From Olsenella sp. An293 (GTDB taxonomy: Bacteria > Actinomycetota > Coriobacteriia > Coriobacteriales > Atopobiaceae): a stretch of DNA of 64,000 bases. The notes beneath the pieces are model-generated. The model was given only the letters and a program-made list of their open reading frames with translations, ran no database searches and was not told the origin of the DNA. This document shows positions 32,724 to 39,828 of this stretch, piece by piece (positions within the stretch are counted from its first letter, which is position 1; every line of letters begins with the position of its first letter). The stretch covers positions 1-64,000 of the forward strand of contig NZ_NFIT01000015.1 of assembly GCF_002159495.1 (NCBI RefSeq), given 5' to 3'. The position numbers were made by a program, and so were the translations under genes.

Positions 32724-33047
32724 ATGGACCGCTGCAAGAGCATGCGCGCGTGCGAGTTGATGGCTGGGTTCGAGGAGGCGATCGCACGGGAGCCGGCATC
32801 GAGGGGATCGGCCGAGGCCGCCGCGGTCATCGGACAGGCATGCCAGGTCCTGCGCAGCGGCAACGTGAGCTACAAGGCGCGCGACTACGCGCTGGCGCGG
32901 GCACACGGGCACTTGCGGAGGCTCATCGGCTTTGGCGACCTTGCGCTCTCGGACGAGGCACGGGATCGCTGGCGGGAGCTGGACGCCTTCGTATGCGGGC
33001 CGGCGCTCAAGGACCTGCGCGGCGTCGGCGGGGCGGGCGTGGCGTGA
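32724..33047 (+). CDS. hypothetical protein, 107 aa
   Basis: Small helical protein beginning MDRCKSMRACELMAGFEEAI. I do not recognise a family. A strong ribosome binding site GAGGAGGGAAC and codon use like the neighbours support coding. It contains two Cys near the N-terminus and no membrane segment or signal peptide. No operon partner. Confidence 0.55.
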   Translation: MDRCKSMRACELMAGFEEAIAREPASRGSAEAAAVIGQACQVLRSGNVSYKARDYALARAHGHLRRLIGFGDLALSDEARDRWRELDAFVCGPALKDLRGVGGAGVA

Positions 33048-33421
33048 GGCAGGCCAGCTCGCCGCGATATGGCGCTGCACCTCTCCTGCCTCAACCTCCC
33101 GCAAACACGTCGAGAAGAACGGGAAGATGCGGCTTTCGACAGGAGCAGTGACATGTCCACCCTCGACATGTTGGATGATTGCAAATGGAGGCCAAGGCCA
33201 TCGATCGCCGCCCCACTCACCAGGAAGAGCCCCTCGGCTGTGTTGGCTTCACGCGCTCATTGCCGACCTCGCCCACGCACCCCGTGTAGGGTGCGACATA
33301 CGCTGGTCCCCATGAGCCAGTACACCTAAACGCATTCGGATCACCTCTTGCGCTCCCCAAACTGCTACACTTTACTCAGTTTTTTTGACTCAACTTTTTT
33401 GAGTAAAATGAGGTGAGCGAA
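33048..33421. other. intergenic, possible decayed ORFs, operator before ATPase gene
   Basis: About 370 bases. Short open frames exist (for example from ATG 33152), but none looks conserved. The A/T-rich end (33368-33410) has TTTACTCA and TGAGTAAA as an inverted repeat around a T-rich core; this probably holds the promoter and an operator of the next gene. Confidence 0.5.
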
Positions 33422-34810
33422 ATGGAGTTCATCGGACGCGAGCGCGAGCAGGCAAAGCTCATCAAGCAGTTCTCCTCCCCCGCCCAAAACGCAACGCTCA
33501 TCTACGGCAGGCGCCGCGTCGGCAAGAGCGAGCTCATCCTCCACACGATGCGCCAGGCTCAGACCGCTGGCACGCGAACCATCTATTACGAGTGCCGCCA
33601 GACCACGGCAGAGAACAACGCGAGCAGTCTGTCCGAGGTCATCGGCAGCACCTTCGACATGCCCCCGCTCGCCTTCGCCAGCATAGAGGCGGCGCTTCGG
33701 TTCGTCCTCGAACGCGCGCTTAGCGAGAAGATCGTACTCGCCATCGACGAGTACCCCTACCTGCACGACGTCGTGAGGGGGATGGATAGCATCCTGCAGG
33801 TTCTTCTCGATGAGTATCGAGACCGCTCGAAACTCTCCCTCGTGCTCTGCGGCTCATGCGTCGAGGTCATGAAGTCCCTGCTCGAGCAGGATAACCCCCT
33901 CTATGGGCGCGTCGACCTCAAGATCAACCTTCAACCGATGGACTACCTAGAGTCTTCGCAGTTCTACCCCGAGAGCCCGTGCGCGGACAAAGTGCGGCTG
34001 TACAGCGTGTTCGGAGGGATTCCGTACTACAACCGCCTCATCGAGCGCGGCAGATCCGTGCGCGAGAACCTCATCAACCTCGTTCTCCAGCCAGACGCGC
34101 GCCTCGAGGACGAGGTTCCCGCCTACCTGCTCTCCGAGGTCTCCAAGATCAGCAACGCGCACGAGGTCTTTCTCGCCCTTGCAGATGGACACACGCGCTA
34201 CAAGGACATCCTCAGCCAGTCCCACATCTCAAGCGGCGCCACGCTCGTGAACGTGCTCAACAAGCTGATTGAGATGCAGCTCGTCGACCGGCGCGCGCCC
34301 ATCAACGACCCAACGAACAAGAAGCGAACATCCTACGTCATTTGCGACGGGCTCACGAGGTTCTACTATCGCTACGTCTTCCGGTATCTCTCGCAGCGCA
34401 GCGTGCTCGACCCCGGAACCTTCTACGACCGCTACGTGAACGATGACTTTGAGCAGCAGTTTGTCCCGCATGCCTTCGAGGAGGTGTGCCGCCAGCACCT
34501 CGTGAGGCAGAACCGTGCGGGCAACATCGAGCCGCCCTTCGACCTGATTGGCACGTACTCCTACGACGACCCGGCAACGAGGACAAACGGAGAGTTCGTC
34601 GTGGTCACCAGAGACCCGATGGGCTACACGTTCTACGAGGCGAAGTTCCGCTCCACACCCGTCACTCAGCGAATGATCGACGAGGAGATCAAGCAGGTGC
34701 AGCGGACGGGGCTTCTGTGCCACCGGTACGGGTTCTTCTCGCGCTCTGGGTTTGAGTCGGTCGGCGACAAGCGGACAGTGCTTATCGGGCTGGAGGAGAT
34801 GTACGAGTAG
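33422..34810 (+). CDS. archaeal-type AAA ATPase with DUF234 nuclease-like C-terminus
   Basis: Protein of 462 residues. N-terminal AAA-like module: FIGREREQAKL, Walker A YGRRRVGKSELI and Walker B LAIDEYPYLHD. A winged-helix region follows, then a C-terminal DUF234 domain with restriction-endonuclease-like FYEAKFRSTP (E.K). Such proteins are common, scattered accessory genes of unclear role, often linked to mobile DNA or defence. Start ATG after GAGGTGA. Single gene with its own A/T-rich palindromic promoter. Confidence 0.82.
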   Translation: MEFIGREREQAKLIKQFSSPAQNATLIYGRRRVGKSELILHTMRQAQTAGTRTIYYECRQTTAENNASSLSEVIGSTFDMPPLAFASIEAALRFVLERALSEKIVLAIDEYPYLHDVVRGMDSILQVLLDEYRDRSKLSLVLCGSCVEVMKSLLEQDNPLYGRVDLKINLQPMDYLESSQFYPESPCADKVRLYSVFGGIPYYNRLIERGRSVRENLINLVLQPDARLEDEVPAYLLSEVSKISNAHEVFLALADGHTRYKDILSQSHISSGATLVNVLNKLIEMQLVDRRAPINDPTNKKRTSYVICDGLTRFYYRYVFRYLSQRSVLDPGTFYDRYVNDDFEQQFVPHAFEEVCRQHLVRQNRAGNIEPPFDLIGTYSYDDPATRTNGEFVVVTRDPMGYTFYEAKFRSTPVTQRMIDEEIKQVQRTGLLCHRYGFFSRSGFESVGDKRTVLIGLEEMYE

Positions 34811-34865
34811 GCCGTGGCGCGCCGGCCCCGAGCCCCCGAGGCCAGCGCGCCCTGTCGGCCGGCGC

Positions 34866-35606
34866 CTACACCGTCATGCCACCATCGACGGCCAGGACCT
34901 CGCCCGTCACGTAGGACGCGAGGTCGCTCGCCAGGTAGACGAAGGCGTTGGCCACGTCCTCGGGCTGGCCCACGCGACGCAGCGGGATGCCGGCTGCAAT
35001 CGGGGCGATCATCTCCTCGGGCAGGCTCGCCACCATGTCCGTGGCCGTGACGCCCGGCGCGACGGCGTTCACGCGGATGCCGCGCGGCCCCAGCTCGCGC
35101 GCGAGCGAGATCGTGATGCCGTTCACCGCGAACTTGGACATGGGATAGGCCACGCCGGAGGGCTGGCCCATCTTGCTCACCATGGAGCTCGTGTTGATGA
35201 TGACGCCGCCCTCGCCGAGCACGCGCGACGCCGCCTGGCAGCCGTTGAGCACGCCCTTGACGTTGATGTCGATGATCTTGTCGAACTCCTCGGGCGTGTA
35301 GGCGTCGAGCGGCGTGGACTGGGAGATGCCGGCGTTGTTGCACACGACGTCGAGCCCTCCAAAGCGCTCCGCCACCTGGCGGAAGGCGGCCTCGAGCTCC
35401 GCCTCGTCGGCGACGCTCGGCCAGATGGCCATCACGGGGGCGTCCGGGTTCTCGGCAAGGATTCCGTCGAGGGCCTTCTGCGCGGTCTCCTCGCGGCTCC
35501 CGCAGAGTGCCACGTTGGCACCCTCCTCCAGGAAGCGCTTGACGATGGCGAGGCCGATCCCGCGCGAGCCTCCGGTGACGACGGCGGTCTTTCCCTTGAG
35601 CAGCAT
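34866..35606 (-). CDS. short-chain dehydrogenase/reductase (classical SDR)
   Basis: Oxidoreductase of 246 residues. The cofactor motif is TGGSRGIG and the structural motif CNNAG; the catalytic Ser is in INTSSMV and the Tyr/Lys in YPMSK; the C-terminal end is GEVLAVDGGMTV. FabG-like length and pattern; the residue after the Gly motif does not settle NAD versus NADP. Substrate unknown; gut relatives include hydroxysteroid dehydrogenases, but nothing here shows that. Monocistronic. Confidence 0.88.
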   Translation of the reverse strand: MLLKGKTAVVTGGSRGIGLAIVKRFLEEGANVALCGSREETAQKALDGILAENPDAPVMAIWPSVADEAELEAAFRQVAERFGGLDVVCNNAGISQSTPLDAYTPEEFDKIIDINVKGVLNGCQAASRVLGEGGVIINTSSMVSKMGQPSGVAYPMSKFAVNGITISLARELGPRGIRVNAVAPGVTATDMVASLPEEMIAPIAAGIPLRRVGQPEDVANAFVYLASDLASYVTGEVLAVDGGMTV

Positions 35607-35754
35607 GGCGTTCCCTTCTGTGCTGATACGAATATGGGTTGCCCCTACCCTACCCAGCACAGGGCGAGAAGAACGCGGGGGCTTGGCGTCGCTCGGCGTA
35701 GGGCGCGACGTCACTCGGCGAGCGCGGGATGCAGGGCTGCGCCCCGGCCTCGCC

Positions 35755-36123
35755 CTACCGCACCTCGGCGCCAAACGGCCACAGCGTGAGCTTGGCCATC
35801 TTGAAGAGCTGCAGGCCAAATGGGATGCCGATGACGGTCACGCAGTAGATAGCGCCCTCGATGAGGTAGCACAGGGCTGACCACCAGCCGCCCAGGAGCA
35901 GCCAGACGACGTTGGCCGCCACCGAGGGCGCGCCTCCGCCGTAGACGATCTCCTTGCCAAACGGCGCCAGGGTGAGGCTCGCCATCTTGAACGCCTGCCG
36001 CCCGATGGGGATGCCCACGATCGTGACGTGGCAGATCACGCCGACGATGAGAAAGCCGAGCGCCGTCACCCAGCCGCCCGTGAGGATCCAGATGAGGTTG
36101 AACAGCACGCTCAGACAGCCCAT
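35755..36123 (-). CDS. yccF: YccF-family inner membrane protein
   Basis: Membrane protein of 122 residues. Two copies of a half-repeat are visible: NLIWILTGGW...GIPIGRQAFKMASLTLAPFG and NVVWLLLGGW...GIPFGLQLFKMAKLTLWPFG. This duplicated DUF307 arrangement is diagnostic of YccF. About four hydrophobic segments. Function unknown. Start ATG preceded by GAAAGG. Confidence 0.9.
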   Translation of the reverse strand: MGCLSVLFNLIWILTGGWVTALGFLIVGVICHVTIVGIPIGRQAFKMASLTLAPFGKEIVYGGGAPSVAANVVWLLLGGWWSALCYLIEGAIYCVTVIGIPFGLQLFKMAKLTLWPFGAEVR

Positions 36124-36237
36124 GGCAGACCTTTCGCACGACGAGACAACGCGACCGCGATGAGAAAAGTGTACCCGTGCGCGGCGAGAAGGACGCTGCG
36201 GCTTGAGGCGCCCGACGTGAGCCTCTAAAGCTCCGCC

Positions 36238-37014
36238 TCAGAACAGGCAGCCCTCGATGACGTCTGTGCCCCGTAGCGTATCGAGCCACTCGGCCGGGAT
36301 CCCCTCGATGCCGTAGACGATGCCGGCGAGCGCGCCGGCGACGGCGGCCGTGGTGTCCGTGTCGTCCCCGAGGTTCACCGCGGCGAGCGCGCACTCGGCG
36401 TAGCTCGACGTGGTGGCGAGGCACCAGAGCGCGGCGTCGAACGTGTCGCGCACGAAGCCGCCGGAGCCGATCTCGTCCACGGGACGCCAGGCGACGTCGC
36501 CCGCCACGTCCGCCGGGCTCGCGCCGGCGATGAGGTCCCGCGCGATATGCACCATGGCGACGCACGCCTCCGTCGAGGTCGGGTGCGCGTGCGTGATCGC
36601 GGAGACGGCGCGCACCTCGTCGTCGGTGGCGTCGGTGAACGCGAGCGGGACCGTGCGCATGAGCGAGCCGTTGCCGTTGTCCCACTCCCCCGCAAGGCCG
36701 CACCCGCGCTCGAGCGCCTCGCGCGTGGCGTTGCCGATGTCGAAGAGCCCGTCGACCGTGTAAGCACCCTCGCGATACCACCGCACGAAGCGCTCGCGGA
36801 TGTCGTCGACATCAATGCGCCCCAGCTCACGGTAGCTGTCGCAGATTGCGAGCGCCATCGACGTGTCGTCACTCCACGTGCCCGCCGGCTGGTCGTGGCT
36901 ACCGTGGCCGACCATGTCCGTGCAGCATAATGAGCCCCGCGGACGAAACTCGTACGGCACGCCCAACGCGTCGGCCGCCGCCTGGCCGTAAACGCAGTCG
37001 CGAAGTGTTGGCAT
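36238..37014 (-). CDS. ADP-ribosylglycohydrolase family protein
   Basis: Protein of 258 residues of the DraG/ARH family. The Mg-binding acidic motifs are TWSDDTSMALAI near residue 50 and NLGDDTDTTAAVAGALAG near residue 215, with GNGSLMRTVPL in between. It should remove ADP-ribose from proteins or small molecules; no DraT-like partner is seen. Start ATG after AAGGAGT. Independent unit. Confidence 0.9.
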   Translation of the reverse strand: MPTLRDCVYGQAAADALGVPYEFRPRGSLCCTDMVGHGSHDQPAGTWSDDTSMALAICDSYRELGRIDVDDIRERFVRWYREGAYTVDGLFDIGNATREALERGCGLAGEWDNGNGSLMRTVPLAFTDATDDEVRAVSAITHAHPTSTEACVAMVHIARDLIAGASPADVAGDVAWRPVDEIGSGGFVRDTFDAALWCLATTSSYAECALAAVNLGDDTDTTAAVAGALAGIVYGIEGIPAEWLDTLRGTDVIEGCLF

Positions 37015-37060
37015 GGTGGGACTCCTTAATTCGCGCTCGGACGTAGCCCGAAGGCACCGC

Positions 37061-37318
37061 TCACTCGTAGTGGTCCTTTGCCGAGTGAAGCATCAGCGTA
37101 TCACCCGAAACCTCGTAGACGAGGCGGTTTGTATGATCGATTCGCCTCGACCACATGCCGGAGAGATTCCCTCGAAGCGGCTCGGGCTTGCCGATGCCAG
37201 AGAACGGGTCTTGCTCGATGTCCCTGACGAGCTGGTTGATGCGTTTGAACATCTTCCGGTCATGGGCCTGCCACCAGAGGTAGTCCTCTTAGGCAAGCTC
37301 CGACCAGGCCTTAATCAT
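37061..37318 (-). pseudogene. yoeB: YoeB-type toxin with early nonsense codon
   Basis: Reading from the ATG that overlaps the antitoxin stop gives MIKAWSELA, then TAA at 37289-37291, then EDYLWWQAHDRKMFKRINQL and the rest of a YoeB mRNA interferase ending KDHYE. The stop replaces the Trp of the family's A-W-E-D-Y motif, which would need two base changes. The catalytic C-terminal half with HY is intact. Restart at the internal ATG (37252) would give only 63 residues. The toxin is probably inactive. Confidence 0.85.
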
Positions 37319-37595
37319 CGTCCTGCCCGTCATCGATCAGCTCGTGCACGGAGACGCCGCCGCACGCGAACTGATCACGGCTCTTCATGAGCTTGTCGCT
37401 GAGGTAGCGGTTCTGCGCGATGTAGAGGTTCTCGATGAGGTTGTCGTAGTCTCGAGCGTTCAAGACCACGACGTTGGCGTCCGGATCTTTGCTCGTCACC
37501 ATGACGGGCTCGGTGTCATCTCGGGTCTTGTCGAGATGCGCCCTCAGATCGCGGCGAAACGCACTGTAGGAGACGCCCTGTATGCGGTCCTCCAA
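37311..37595 (-). CDS. yefM: YefM/Phd-type antitoxin
   Basis: Antitoxin of about 94 residues. The N-terminal DNA-binding Phd/YefM fold reads VSYSAFRRDLRAHLDKTRDDTEPVMVT and continues VVVLNARDYDNLIENLY; the C-terminal tail is acidic (GQDDD). The stop overlaps the toxin ATG. In intact systems it represses the operon and neutralises YoeB; here the partner is broken, so the antitoxin is an orphan within the window. Confidence 0.88.
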   Translation of the reverse strand: MEDRIQGVSYSAFRRDLRAHLDKTRDDTEPVMVTSKDPDANVVVLNARDYDNLIENLYIAQNRYLSDKLMKSRDQFACGGVSVHELIDDGQDDD

Positions 37596-37682
37596 TCCTG
37601 TACAGGATATGGTGCCACTATGTCAGACGGCTCACCTCGCTTCTTGCCGAGAAGAACGTCTCGTCCAAGCCACAAACGCCCG

Positions 37683-38258
37683 TCACTCCCCCACAACGTT
37701 CTCTTGGGTGACGGTCCAGACCTCGTCGGAATCAGCATCGGAAACATCGCGAATACCCCTAGAGAAGAGAACGTCGGCAATCTCGTGCAGGTAGTAGCTC
37801 TTGGCGTCGTCTCCGAGCATCTTGGCAACCTGATTCGCAATCCCATCTACCAGTCGCGCATTGACCGAGGCCCTCGTAACCATGCGATTAGTCCCGCTCA
37901 TCCAGGACTCAAGCAGCCCCGCCTTGCAGAGCTGGGCAACGCGCGCTCGAGAGACGCCCAGCTCCCGCGCTGCGTCAGCCGCCGTCATGGCAGGGATGTC
38001 CTCGAGGGTACGCTCCACCGCGATCGCGATGATCTGCCCGCCGTGCTCGGGCTTGTGACCGAACTCCATCGGAGGCAGCTCAATGCCCCTGATGAGATGA
38101 TCCTCAACCGCGCAGCCTAGGAAATCGGCCGCGTACTCGACCGCATCAACAAGGTCATCACCACACGTTGCCCCATAACCAAAGTCCCCACAGGGAAATG
38201 CGTTGATGCCATTTCCGCTCTCATCAGGAAAGAACTCAAACTCCCAGACGTAGACCAT
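37683..38258 (-). CDS. HicB-like protein with helix-turn-helix
   Basis: Protein of 191 residues. The N-terminal part (MVYVWEFEFFPDESGNGINAF) has the HicB antitoxin-like pattern up to about residue 85; a helix-turn-helix (ADAARELGVSRARVAQLCKAG) follows. No HicA is present next to it. A 32-bp palindrome overlaps its presumed promoter, so it is likely autoregulated. It could be an orphan antitoxin or a repressor of another gene. Confidence 0.7.
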   Translation of the reverse strand: MVYVWEFEFFPDESGNGINAFPCGDFGYGATCGDDLVDAVEYAADFLGCAVEDHLIRGIELPPMEFGHKPEHGGQIIAIAVERTLEDIPAMTAADAARELGVSRARVAQLCKAGLLESWMSGTNRMVTRASVNARLVDGIANQVAKMLGDDAKSYYLHEIADVLFSRGIRDVSDADSDEVWTVTQENVVGE

Positions 38259-38278
38259 GCGGCCTCCCTATTCGCTGA

Positions 38279-38310
38279 GCTTAACAGTGCTAATATTATC
38301 ACCGTTAAGC
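38279..38310. promoter_or_regulatory. 32-bp operator palindrome upstream of the HicB-like gene
   Basis: GCTTAACaGTG-ctaatattat-CACcGTTAAGC, with one paired odd position in each arm. The A/T-rich centre contains a -10-like TAATAT. It lies 20 bases upstream of the HicB-like start. Confidence 0.65.
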
Positions 38311-38390
38311 AAGTATTGTCACTACAAGGAGTGCACAAAACGCCCCCGCTGTGGATATGCTGAGAAAAACGAAGACAAAGGGAGGCCGAG

Positions 38391-39008
38391 ATGTGCGTGA
38401 GGATGTGCCCGCTCACCGCCGAGGAGGCGCAGGCCGTGCTGGACGCCCGCGCGACTCCCGGTACCCACGCCATTCGCTATGTCGATCGCCCGGACCCCAC
38501 GCTCGACGCCCGGCCCGGCAGCCTCGTGCCCGTGTACATCCCAAAGGACGGCGGCCTCGCCGTCGCACAGCTCACGTGGGGCTTCGAGCTCAATGGCAAG
38601 CCGAACGCTGTCTTCAATACGCGCATCGAGTCCGCCCTGGAGCAGCTGCGCCCGAACGGGCGCGGCATGTGGACAAAGGCGATAGCGGAGGGTCGCTGCC
38701 TCGTGCCCATCCGGGCGTTCCACGAGTCGCACGCCACGGAGAAGGTCACCAGCGAGAAGACCGGCAGGCCCGTGAAGCGGCAGTACCTGTTCCGCCTCCC
38801 CGGCGCCAGGGCGTTTCTGCTCGCCGCCGTACACGAAGGCGACCGGTTCTCCGTCGTCACCACCGCGCCCAACGCCAGCGTCGCTCTGGTGCACAACCGC
38901 ATGCCGCTCGTGCTCGGACCCGGGGAGTCGGGCGCCTGGCTGGGACCGGGGTTCGCCGGACTCGCGGACCGCAGCAACATCGCGCTCGCGTCGGAGCCGG
39001 AGCGCTGA
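38391..39008 (+). CDS. SRAP-domain (YedK/HMCES-like) abasic-site shield protein
   Basis: Protein of 205 residues. After Met removal the catalytic Cys2 is in MCVRMCPL; NTRIES, the Glu in FHES and HNRMPLVL are the other active-site motifs. YedK/HMCES proteins bond covalently to abasic sites in single-stranded DNA and protect them. Slightly short for the family. A terminator hairpin (GGCCCGA/TCGGGCC then TTTCTTGT) follows at once. Confidence 0.87.
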   Translation: MCVRMCPLTAEEAQAVLDARATPGTHAIRYVDRPDPTLDARPGSLVPVYIPKDGGLAVAQLTWGFELNGKPNAVFNTRIESALEQLRPNGRGMWTKAIAEGRCLVPIRAFHESHATEKVTSEKTGRPVKRQYLFRLPGARAFLLAAVHEGDRFSVVTTAPNASVALVHNRMPLVLGPGESGAWLGPGFAGLADRSNIALASEPER

Positions 39009-39010
39009 GC

Positions 39011-39036
39011 GGCCCGATGAGTCGGGCCTTTCTTGT
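39011..39036 (+). terminator. terminator after the SRAP gene
   Basis: Stem GGCCCGA/TCGGGCC with a 4-base loop followed by TTTCTTGTG, 2 bases after the stop codon. Confidence 0.75.
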
Positions 39037-39038
39037 GC

Positions 39039-39611
39039 TCAGAGGCTTCCGGAATCCCGTAGCAGCCCCGCCACCGCACGCATCCTCAGCAGCCCCGCCA
39101 CGAGCCACGCGTATAGCTCGTCCCAGTGCTCCGACGCAAGATCGGTGTCCAGCCGTACCACAAGCTCACGGTTCTTCTCGCTCGGCTCTCGCCAGAGAAT
39201 TGAGCCGCCAAGACTGCCGAGCATCGCCTCGACCTTATCGCGGCGCGCAAGCAGCCCCTCATACAGCGCCACGTCGGTGATCCAAAGGTTCACCCCAACC
39301 CAACCATCTCGCTGGGCGAAGTACGCCGTGGAGTGGACATCTCGAATGCCCAGGCCAAACGTCGCATACCAGCTTCTGTTCTCAGCCCTGTTCGACGGAT
39401 CGGAATACGCGTTTACAAAGTCCTGCCGCTCGCCGCAGTACTCGTAGAACCCGTCCCAGAAGAGCGACCTCAGGTCGGGATTCTCCACCTTGGCCAGGCA
39501 CCCCGCCCTGACCTCGGAGAGCAGCGGTCCGCCCCCCGGCCCGCGTCGAACATCCAGGCGGCCAGCCCCCCTGAGTGATCGGTCGTGCCTGCATCGCAGG
39601 TCGATGGACAT
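39039..39611 (-). CDS. DUF4268 domain protein
   Basis: Protein of 190 residues if it starts at the ATG behind GGGAGGCC. From about residue 52 the pattern FWDGFYEYC...RSWYATFGLGI...GWVGVNLWITDVALYEGLL...SILWREPSEK...WDELYAWLVAGLLR fits DUF4268, usually the C-terminal part of larger DNA-linked proteins. The first 50 residues look unlike a folded domain, so this may be a 5'-truncated remnant. Function unknown. Confidence 0.6.
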   Translation of the reverse strand: MSIDLRCRHDRSLRGAGRLDVRRGPGGGPLLSEVRAGCLAKVENPDLRSLFWDGFYEYCGERQDFVNAYSDPSNRAENRSWYATFGLGIRDVHSTAYFAQRDGWVGVNLWITDVALYEGLLARRDKVEAMLGSLGGSILWREPSEKNRELVVRLDTDLASEHWDELYAWLVAGLLRMRAVAGLLRDSGSL

Positions 39612-39828
39612 GGAAGGCCTCCCATCTCTCGGGCTTCTATTTCCGTGTCCAAGAAATGGGAGGCATTCGAGCCCCGAGAGCAGTGCTGTCCTTGGAGAAG
39701 CAGCGCCAGAACGTCCGGGCGGCAATTGCAGCAGCCTTCTCGTCGTCGGTCGGCTCGACGATCTGCGCTGGGCGCTGATTCGTATGCGCGCGTCCTTCCC
39801 CCATTGCTCGTCGCCTTTCAGCAAGTCA

